From Campylobacterales bacterium (GTDB lineage Bacteria > Campylobacterota > Campylobacteria > Campylobacterales > JALSKU01), in the NCBI GenBank assembly GCA_027023175.1, contig JALVWW010000178.1:1-10316 (forward strand): DNA of 10,316 bases, given 5' to 3'. Every line of letters begins with the position of its first letter. Positions within the stretch are counted from its first letter, which is position 1. A model generated the notes under the pieces. The model was given only the letters and a program-made list of their open reading frames with translations, did no database searches and was not told where the DNA came from. Shown piece by piece: positions 5,055 through 10,316 of this stretch. The position numbers and the translations under genes were made by a program.

Positions 5055-6805
5055 TTTATCTCTCCTGTTTTTCTTATTCTAAGACCCAACTCTTTTAACT
5101 GCTCACTGTCTACTTCACTTGGTGCACTTGTAAGTAGGCATTGTGCTTTTTGTGTTTTTGGAAATGCTATAACATCCCTTATGCCCTCGGCACCGCTTAA
5201 AAGCATGATAAGTCTGTCAAATCCTATGGCAAATCCGCCATGTGGAGGAGCACCAAATTTTAAAGCTTCAAGTAAAAATCCAAACTTTTCCTGAGCCTCT
5301 TCTTCGCTGATACCCAAAAGTTTAAATATCTCGTTTTGAATCTCTTCTTTGTGTATCCTTATGCTTCCACCGCCAAGTTCAACTCCGTTTAAAACTATAT
5401 CATAAGCGATAGAACTTATCTCTTCAAGATTTTCTTTATTTAAATCTTTCGGCATGGTAAAAGGATGATGTAGAGCTTTTACTTTTCCATCTTCTATCTC
5501 AAACATAGGGAAGTCAACTACCCATACAAAGTTAAACTCATCTTTCGGGACGATATCCATAAGTTCAGCCAGATAAATTCTAAATCTTCCCATATAATCA
5601 AGCACTACTTTTTTATCACCCGCTCCAAAAAAGACTACATCACCCACTTTTATATCACAAACTTTGATGATTTCATTTAAGTCATCTTCTGTAAAAAATT
5701 TAGTTAAAGGTCCCTTTAAACCTTCCTCTTTCATTTGAAAATAACCCAAGCCTTTTGCTCCAAACTTTCTTACATAATCCTCAAAACCTTTCATCTGTCT
5801 TTTTGAAAAGATATTGTCTCCGTTTGGAACTTTTAGGGCTTTTATGCGATTATGGGCTTTGTCTTTTGCGATTGAGCTAAATATTTCATTGCTGCTTCTT
5901 TCAAATATATCTATCACATCTACCATAGAGAGGTCATATCTCAAGTCCGGTTTGTCACTTCCGTACTTTTCCATAGCTTCATTATAACTAATGCGTTTAA
6001 AGCTTTTTTCTATCTCTTTACCGCAAGCTTTGAAGATATTATACAGCAAATGTTCAGCTACTTTTATCACATCCTCTTGAGTGCAAAAACTCATCTCTAC
6101 ATCTATCTGAGTAAATTCAGGCTGTCTGTCCGCTCTTAAATCTTCATCTCTGAAACATTTGGCTATCTGAAAATACCTGTCAAATCCTCCCACCATCAAA
6201 AGCTGTTTAAAAAGTTGTGGAGATTGGGGAAGTGCATAAAATTCACCGTTGTGAACTCTGCTGGGTACTAGATAGTCTCTTGCACCCTCGGGAGTCGATT
6301 TGGTAAGTACCGGTGTTTCAACCTCCAAAAAACCAAGCTCATCCAAAGCATTTCTGGCGGCAATCGCAGCTTTGCTTCTTAGTTTAAAAATTTCCAATGA
6401 TTCTTTTGTTCTTAATTCAAGATATCTGTATTTTAATTTTATCTCTTCGTTTACTCTTTTGTCACCCAAGTCAAAAGGCATAGGAAGTGATTTGTTCTCT
6501 ATGATAAGTTCGTTTACGACTACTTCAATGGTTCCGGTTTTTAAGTTTGGGTTTTCCAAACCTTCGCCTCTTGGCCTTACTTTTCCTTTTGCCACAAGCA
6601 CAAACTCATCTCTGACACTATCAGCCAACTTCCAGGCTTCTTCGTTGTCGTTGGGGTCACAAACAAGCTGAATGAGTCCGGTTTTGTCTCTTAAGTCAAT
6701 AAAAACAACTCCGCCATGGTCTCTTCTGCTGTTTACCCAGCCGCAAAGCTTGACTTCTTTGCCTATATCATTTTCACTTACTTCGGTATTATAGTGTGTT
6801 CTCAA
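5051..6805 (-). CDS. aspS: Aspartyl-tRNA synthetase, probably non-discriminating (Asp/Asn)
   Basis: This class II synthetase charges tRNA-Asp. The 584-residue protein is the bacterial type. The OB-fold anticodon domain begins MRTHYNTEV and continues through GWVNSRRDHGGVVFIDLRD (22-40). Motif 1 lies around GFLEVETPVL (158-167) and motif 2 is FRDEDLRADRQPEFTQID (218-235). A GAD insertion domain follows, then motif 3, GAPPHGGFAIGFDRL (518-532). Residue H30 in RRDHGG corresponds to the histidine linked in other bacteria to relaxed tRNA-Asn recognition; Campylobacterota are known to form Asn-tRNA by GatCAB, so a non-discriminating enzyme is expected (inference). The start is a TTG at 6805: it gives the conserved MRTHY N-terminus and has AAGGA (complement of 6812-6816) 6 nt upstream. 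It heads the operon with adk. Confidence 0.97.
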   Translation of the reverse strand: MRTHYNTEVSENDIGKEVKLCGWVNSRRDHGGVVFIDLRDKTGLIQLVCDPNDNEEAWKLADSVRDEFVLVAKGKVRPRGEGLENPNLKTGTIEVVVNELIIENKSLPMPFDLGDKRVNEEIKLKYRYLELRTKESLEIFKLRSKAAIAARNALDELGFLEVETPVLTKSTPEGARDYLVPSRVHNGEFYALPQSPQLFKQLLMVGGFDRYFQIAKCFRDEDLRADRQPEFTQIDVEMSFCTQEDVIKVAEHLLYNIFKACGKEIEKSFKRISYNEAMEKYGSDKPDLRYDLSMVDVIDIFERSSNEIFSSIAKDKAHNRIKALKVPNGDNIFSKRQMKGFEDYVRKFGAKGLGYFQMKEEGLKGPLTKFFTEDDLNEIIKVCDIKVGDVVFFGAGDKKVVLDYMGRFRIYLAELMDIVPKDEFNFVWVVDFPMFEIEDGKVKALHHPFTMPKDLNKENLEEISSIAYDIVLNGVELGGGSIRIHKEEIQNEIFKLLGISEEEAQEKFGFLLEALKFGAPPHGGFAIGFDRLIMLLSGAEGIRDVIAFPKTQKAQCLLTSAPSEVDSEQLKELGLRIRKTGEIK

Positions 6806-6821
6806 AGTTATTCCTTCAAAT

Positions 6822-6860
6822 TAAGCTTGTTATATCTATTTTGTTTTTGTAACAGGCTTA
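6822..6860 (-). other. Inverted repeat / hairpin in the aspS 5' leader
   Basis: TAAGCTTGTTA (6822-6832) and TAACAGGCTTA (6850-6860) form an 11-bp stem with one imperfect position and a 17-nt AT-rich loop, between the predicted aspS promoter and its Shine-Dalgarno. In the aspS transcript the imperfect position is an A-C mismatch; read on the + strand it would be a T-G wobble. No T-tract follows on either strand, so it is not an obvious terminator. Its role is unknown. Confidence 0.5.
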
Positions 6861-6879
6861 TTGTAAAAATTAGGGAGTG

Positions 6880-6885
6880 ATTATA
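6880..6885 (-). promoter_or_regulatory. Predicted -10 element of the aspS-adk-COG1058 operon
   Basis: On the minus strand, TATAAT (complement of ATTATA at 6880-6885) is preceded by the T-rich run CTTATTTTTAG, typical of Campylobacterota promoters, which often lack a clear -35. Initiation near 6873 gives a leader of about 65-70 nt containing the inverted repeat at 6822-6860. Read-through from the PAS gene upstream is also possible. Confidence 0.5.
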
Positions 6886-6908
6886 CTAAAAATAAGCTAA
6901 TAAGGTGC

Positions 6909-7448
6909 TTACATAGCTTGAAGTGTCGTTACCAACTCCTCATAAGTTGTGCCGTTCTTTTTTAAAAAATCTGCAAGCAGTGCCTCGGAAGCCGCCATTC
7001 CTCCTTGCTTTTCGGCATCGACCAACTGTTTATACAAAGGCATAACTGCTTCCAAGCCCTTTTTGGACGGCTTTCTTCTTACAGAGTAATAGCCTACGGT
7101 ATTTCCATTTGTATCAACTGAAGATGTGATGTTTGCAAAAACCCAGTAATATCCCCCGTCTTTTCTTAAGTTTTTGACAAATCCAAAAAATTCCTCTCCG
7201 CTTTGTATAAGTTGCCAGCAAAGTTTAAAGGCGATACGGGGCATATCGGGGTGTCTTATGAGGTTGTGGTTGGCTCCGATGAGCTCATCTTGCGAATACA
7301 TACACATATCTATAAAGGTTTGATTGCAGTAAGTTATAAAACCTTTGGTATCAGTTTTTGAGACTATAAAGTCATTGTCATTCATAACTCTTTCGTCATC
7401 TTTTAAAACCTTTGGTGCGTCTAATTTACTAAGCCTTTTTGCGCTCAT
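6909..7448 (-). CDS. Single-PAS-domain sensor protein, Aer/CetB-like
   Basis: The 179-residue soluble protein is built around one PAS domain (about residues 24-126) resembling the FAD-binding PAS of E. coli Aer and the Campylobacter energy-taxis protein CetB. Visible landmarks are GFITYCNQTF (36-45), NLIRHPDMPRIAF (62-74), GFVKNLRKDGGYYWVFAN (89-106) and GYYSVRRKPS (119-128). R65, H66 and D68 match residues of Aer (R57, H58, D60) needed for FAD binding. No membrane segment, HAMP or signalling domain follows; the C-terminal 50 residues look helical and may dock to a partner, as CetB does with membrane-bound CetA. No cetA-like gene is in the window. The start is the ATG at 7448, not the in-frame GTG at 7454, because the GTG overlaps the Shine-Dalgarno. 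It lies between aspS and nadK and is divergent from nadK. Confidence 0.85.
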   Translation of the reverse strand: MSAKRLSKLDAPKVLKDDERVMNDNDFIVSKTDTKGFITYCNQTFIDMCMYSQDELIGANHNLIRHPDMPRIAFKLCWQLIQSGEEFFGFVKNLRKDGGYYWVFANITSSVDTNGNTVGYYSVRRKPSKKGLEAVMPLYKQLVDAEKQGGMAASEALLADFLKKNGTTYEELVTTLQAM

Positions 7449-7453
7449 AAACA

Positions 7454-7459
7454 CTCCTT
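7454..7459 (-). promoter_or_regulatory. Ribosome-binding site fixing the PAS gene start
   Basis: AAGGAG on the minus strand (complement of CTCCTT at 7454-7459) lies 5 nt before the ATG whose first base is 7448. It overlaps the in-frame GTG at 7454-7452, which rules that codon out as the start. Confidence 0.8.
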
Positions 7460-7470
7460 CAAAAAAGTTT

Positions 7471-7480
7471 TGGTATTATA
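7471..7480. promoter_or_regulatory. Overlapping face-to-face promoters for nadK and the PAS gene
   Basis: On the minus strand, TATAAT (complement of ATTATA, 7475-7480) can serve the PAS gene, with initiation near 7468 and a short leader of about 20 nt. On the plus strand, TGGTATTAT (7471-7479) is an extended -10 (TG-N-TATTAT) for nadK, with initiation near 7486. The two -10 elements share five bases, so polymerase could bind only one way at a time. No clear -35 is seen for either direction. Confidence 0.5.
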
Positions 7481-7495
7481 ACCTATTATTTTTAA

Positions 7496-7500
7496 AAGGA
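7496..7500 (+). promoter_or_regulatory. Ribosome-binding site fixing the nadK start
   Basis: AAGGA at 7496-7500 lies 9 nt before the GTG at 7510 and 24 nt before the first in-frame ATG (7525). This favours the GTG and excludes upstream in-frame codons, which would lie within the PAS gene. Confidence 0.65.
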
Positions 7501-7509
7501 TATCAAACG

Positions 7510-8385
7510 GTGCAAATCATAAATATGGATGAAAAAGTACAAAAGATTGAAAAAATCGGACTAGTTGTCAGACCAAATACAAATGATTTGCATAAGTATT
7601 ACAGCCAAATCAAAAATAAGTTGGACATCTATGGAGTTCAACTTATATTGGAGAGTGAAAGCGCATTGCTATTGGGCAAGGATGGTATCTCTTTTGATGA
7701 AATGTGCCAGCAAAGCGATATCATTATATCCTTGGGAGGTGACGGTACTCTGATATCGGTAAGTAGAAGAAGCTTTAAATACAACAAGCCGATTTTGGGA
7801 GTAAATATAGGAAAACTTGGATTTTTAGTTGATGTTGATGTGGGTGAATTGGAAAATTTTATAGACAAGCTTTTTAAAAATGAGTACAGAATCGATAAAA
7901 GAATGGTTTTAGAGGTTATTTTTCATAAATACAATGAAGCAAAAAGTGCTTTTGCGTTTAATGATATAGTTTTTTCCAGACCTATGGTAGCGGGTATGGT
8001 TGATCTTCAAGCATTTGTAGATGATGTTCATTTTAACAATTATTACGGTGACGGTCTCATAGTCTCAACTCCTACAGGCTCAACCGCTTACAATCTCTCA
8101 AGCGGGGGACCAGTGGTCTTTCCTTTGACTGAGGCGTTGATACTCACTCCGCTTTGTTCACACTCTTTAACCCAAAGACCTCTCATACTGCCGGCTAGCT
8201 TTAAAGTCATGATAAAAAGTAGTGACAAAGTGCTTATCGCGATAGACGGACAGGATATTTATAATTTGGAAGATTATGAGAGTGTCGAATTTAAGATGGC
8301 TGCAAAAGGAGTGAGACTCATACACAGAGTTGAGAGAAATTATTTTAAAGTTCTTAGAGAAAAACTTAAATGGGGTGATGCTTGA
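7510..8385 (+). CDS. nadK: NAD kinase
   Basis: NadK phosphorylates NAD to NADP, supplying the cell's NADP(H). With the GTG start at 7510 the protein has 291 residues, normal for the family. It contains the diagnostic GGDG motif in ISLGGDGTLIS (73-83), the GVNIGKLGFL strand shortly after, and the second signature GDGLIVSTPTGSTAY (180-194) followed by NLSSGGPVV. The conserved PLCSHSLTQRPLILP segment precedes the C-terminal beta-sandwich. The reading frame extends far upstream to 7345, but that part overlaps the divergent PAS gene and lacks a ribosome-binding site. The TGA overlaps the recN TTG by 4 nt, so nadK heads a coupled nadK-recN-tatD operon. Pairing NAD kinase with RecN is conserved in many bacteria. 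Confidence 0.95.
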   Translation: MQIINMDEKVQKIEKIGLVVRPNTNDLHKYYSQIKNKLDIYGVQLILESESALLLGKDGISFDEMCQQSDIIISLGGDGTLISVSRRSFKYNKPILGVNIGKLGFLVDVDVGELENFIDKLFKNEYRIDKRMVLEVIFHKYNEAKSAFAFNDIVFSRPMVAGMVDLQAFVDDVHFNNYYGDGLIVSTPTGSTAYNLSSGGPVVFPLTEALILTPLCSHSLTQRPLILPASFKVMIKSSDKVLIAIDGQDIYNLEDYESVEFKMAAKGVRLIHRVERNYFKVLREKLKWGDA

Positions 8386-9923
8386 TTGAGAGATTTTTCT
8401 TAAAAGGTTATCTTAGTTTTGATGAAGTCGAGCTTGAGTTTGACAAAGGTCTTATACTTTTTAGCGGTGCAAGCGGCGTAGGCAAATCTATACTTTTAAA
8501 TGCACTGTTGGGAGTTTTCGGATATAAAGATATCGATGCCAGGCTTGCTGAAGTCTCTTTGGATAATGATTTGAATTTGGAAGAGATAGGATTAGAGAGT
8601 GAAGATATAAATATCTTTAAATTTGTCAAAACAAAAAGTGCAAGGCATTTTATAAACGGTTCACAGGTTTCAAAAAAGATTGTAAAGCAGTTTTCAAGCA
8701 CATTTATAGACTATCTCTCACTTAAAGAGTACAAAGAGTTTGAAAACAGCAGGCTTTTAAGTGTTTTGGATACGCTTATATCCAAAGATGACAATGAGTA
8801 CAAAAAAGTTATTTTAGAATTTAAAGAGCTTTTTTTAAAATATCAAGAGAGTAAAAAGAGGCTCGATGAAATCACTGAAAAAGAGAAAAAGATAGAAGAG
8901 TTAAAAGAGTTTGCTGCCTATGAGATAGAAAAAATAGAGGAAGTTTCTCCAAAAGTCGGAGAGTATGAAGAGTTGATGGAGATAAAAAAATCTCTTTCAA
9001 AAAAAGAGAAGATAACGGAGTCTTTACAAAATGCCGGTCATATTTTTGACTACGAACAGCCGGTATTTGAAGCACTTGATTTGTTAGAAATTGACAGTAC
9101 ATTTTTTGACGAGAGTTTAAATGAACTTAGAGTTCACTTTGAAAATGCAAAAGAGAGGCTTGATGAGCTTGACGATATGGATATAGAGTCAATTTTAGAC
9201 AGAATAGAAAAACTCTCCCATCTTACAAAAAGATACGGCTCCATTGAAGAGAGCTTAGAGTACCTTGAAAAGAAAAAAGAGGAATTGGAGCAATATAACA
9301 ATATATCGTATGCAAAGGAGGAGCTTTTAAAAGAGAAAGAGAAACTTTTAAAAGAGTGTAAAAAAAGATGTGAAATAATAACCAAAAAGAGGCAGGTTGC
9401 CATAAAACAACTAAACTCCTACATAAATGAGTATCTTCACATGCTGTATCTTCCTGATATATCTCTTACGCTTTTAAATGATGACATGAATGAGACAGGA
9501 GAGGACAGAGTGGATATCAATCTTTGGGGAATAACTTTAAATAAAATAAGCTCAGGCGAATTTAACCGTGTAAGACTTGCTTTTTTAAGCTCATTTAATG
9601 ACATAACAAATGAAAATGGTAACGGCATACTCATACTTGATGAAGTGGATGCAAACCTAAGCGGAAAAGAGTCTATGAGTATAGCAAAGGTTTTAAAAAA
9701 ATTATCCAAAAACTATCAAATCTTTGCCATATCTCATCAGCCACAGCTTACCTCTCAGGCTGATATGCACTTTTTGGTTTACAAAGAAGAGGGCAAGTCT
9801 AAAGTAAAAGAGCTTAAAGAAAAAGAGCACAAGATAGATGAACTTGCCAGAATGATAAGCGGAGAAAATATACACCAAAAAGCAAAAGAGTTTGCAAAGA
9901 GTCTTTATGAGGAGAAAAAGTGA
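8382..9923 (+). CDS. recN: DNA repair ATPase RecN
   Basis: RecN is an SMC-like ATPase acting in recombinational repair of double-strand breaks. The 513-residue protein has a split ABC ATPase: Walker A GASGVGKS (29-36) near the N-terminus, then at the C-terminal end the signature SSGEFNR (390-396), Walker B ILILDEVDA (416-424; D420, E421), D-loop ANLSGKE and H-loop ISHQ (H452). Between them is a Lys/Glu-rich coiled-coil region (about 140-350). It is some 40 residues shorter than E. coli RecN, and its Walker A (usually GETGAGKS) and signature (usually SGGE) are variant, as is common in Campylobacterota as far as I recall. The start is TTG at 8382, overlapping the nadK stop (TTGA); it gives the expected IERFFLKGYLSF N-terminus. 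A GGGGTG lies shortly upstream. The stop overlaps the tatD start by 4 nt. Confidence 0.94.
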   Translation: MIERFFLKGYLSFDEVELEFDKGLILFSGASGVGKSILLNALLGVFGYKDIDARLAEVSLDNDLNLEEIGLESEDINIFKFVKTKSARHFINGSQVSKKIVKQFSSTFIDYLSLKEYKEFENSRLLSVLDTLISKDDNEYKKVILEFKELFLKYQESKKRLDEITEKEKKIEELKEFAAYEIEKIEEVSPKVGEYEELMEIKKSLSKKEKITESLQNAGHIFDYEQPVFEALDLLEIDSTFFDESLNELRVHFENAKERLDELDDMDIESILDRIEKLSHLTKRYGSIEESLEYLEKKKEELEQYNNISYAKEELLKEKEKLLKECKKRCEIITKKRQVAIKQLNSYINEYLHMLYLPDISLTLLNDDMNETGEDRVDINLWGITLNKISSGEFNRVRLAFLSSFNDITNENGNGILILDEVDANLSGKESMSIAKVLKKLSKNYQIFAISHQPQLTSQADMHFLVYKEEGKSKVKELKEKEHKIDELARMISGENIHQKAKEFAKSLYEEKK

Positions 9924-10316
9924 TCATAGATACCCATTGTCACCTAGATGATGAAAGATACAAAGATGACCTGGATGAAGTTATAAAAAGAGCAAGGCAA
10001 AACGGTGTAAAAGGTTTTGTTATACCGGGAGCTGATATAAAAGATCTTCCAAGAGCAAAAGAGATAGCTTACAAATATGATGATGTTTATTTTGCCGCAG
10101 GTATCCACCCGTATAATCTTGACGGATTTGATGAAAAAGTTTTAAGAGATTATCTTGAAGATGAGAGATGTGTAGCAGTGGGGGAGTGCGGACTTGATTA
10201 TTTTAGAATGGACAAAGAAAATGCTCCCACTATAAAAGAAAAGCAAAAAGAGATATTTAAAAAACAGATAAAACTCTCTTTTGAATACAATAAACCTTTG
10301 ATAGTACATATAAGAG
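9920..10316 (+). CDS. tatD: TatD-family metal-dependent DNase (3' end outside window)
   Basis: TatD-family enzymes are TIM-barrel hydrolases with 3'-5' exonuclease or DNase activity linked to DNA fragmentation and repair. The 132 visible residues show the metal ligands: H6 and H8 in DTHCHLDD, H63 in AAGIHPYN, E89 in VGECGLDYF and H130 in IVHIR. A full protein of about 250-260 residues would continue past the window. The start is GTG at 9920, overlapping the recN TGA as GTGA, with GAGGAG at 9909-9914 spaced 5 nt. It is the third gene of the nadK-recN-tatD chain, giving a plausible repair link with recN. The exact TatD/YcfH/YjjV subtype cannot be decided from half the protein. Confidence 0.92.
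   Translation, partial: MIIDTHCHLDDERYKDDLDEVIKRARQNGVKGFVIPGADIKDLPRAKEIAYKYDDVYFAAGIHPYNLDGFDEKVLRDYLEDERCVAVGECGLDYFRMDKENAPTIKEKQKEIFKKQIKLSFEYNKPLIVHIR

Noticed and set aside
6300..6671. 123-codon plus-strand frame inside aspS
   Set aside because: Composition (Ser/Phe/Leu-rich) is that of an antisense shadow of aspS; no family resemblance or ribosome-binding site.
7449..7454. GTG start for the PAS gene two codons upstream of the ATG
   Set aside because: The GTG overlaps the only Shine-Dalgarno, so a ribosome placed there would start at the ATG.
7345..7509. N-terminal extension of nadK (55 extra codons in the same frame)
   Set aside because: It overlaps the divergent PAS gene and its promoter, has no ribosome-binding site, and would exceed the family length. 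AAGGA at 7496 supports the GTG at 7510.
8408..9709. Several 76-97 codon minus-strand frames inside recN
   Set aside because: They are Ser/Phe/Leu-rich mirror translations of a Lys/Glu-rich coding strand, without ribosome-binding sites or recognisable domains.
1..10316. Mobile element, prophage, CRISPR array or defence island
   Set aside because: All sizeable frames belong to housekeeping or sensory families; no transposase, integrase, terminal inverted repeats or spaced repeats were seen.

Overview
The window is AT-rich, densely packed bacterial chromosome. Gene order and protein character point to the Campylobacterota (formerly Epsilonproteobacteria), probably a free-living Sulfurimonas-like or related lineage rather than a host-adapted Campylobacter or Helicobacter; genus is not resolved. 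The main clue is divergent aspS-adk next to nadK-recN-tatD, which from memory matches the Campylobacter jejuni neighbourhood adk-aspS / nadK-recN-tatD. Short overlaps between genes and frequent GTG/TTG starts fit this group.

Layout. (1) 1-1168, + strand: the last codons of an upstream gene (tail resembling a histidine kinase ATPase domain), overlapping truD (tRNA pseudouridine-13 synthase). (2) 1169-1452: a long metE leader of about 270 nt. It has its own sigma70-type promoter inside the end of truD, a hairpin, a long-range helix enclosing about 178 nt, an 11-nt tandem repeat, and a helix able to hide the metE Shine-Dalgarno. The last two helices compete for the same bases. This is the least explained and most interesting part of the window. 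(3) 1453-3720, +: metE, cobalamin-independent methionine synthase with intact zinc and catalytic residues, ending at an intrinsic terminator. (4) 3721-6805, - strand: an overlapping operon aspS > adk > stand-alone COG1058 (CinA N-domain-like) gene, converging on metE with no gap, so that the metE terminator lies inside the coding end of the COG1058 gene. (5) 6909-7448, -: a small PAS protein resembling the FAD-binding domain of Aer and CetB (energy taxis). (6) 7510-10316, +: nadK > recN > tatD, each overlapping the next by 4 nt; tatD runs off the end.

Functionally this is mostly housekeeping: tRNA modification and charging, nucleotide and NADP supply, methionine synthesis and DNA repair, plus one sensory gene. 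I see no mobile element, CRISPR array, rRNA, tRNA or defence system. The new-looking biology, if any, is regulatory: the metE leader, and to a lesser degree the face-to-face promoters between the PAS gene and nadK. Both are inferred from sequence alone.
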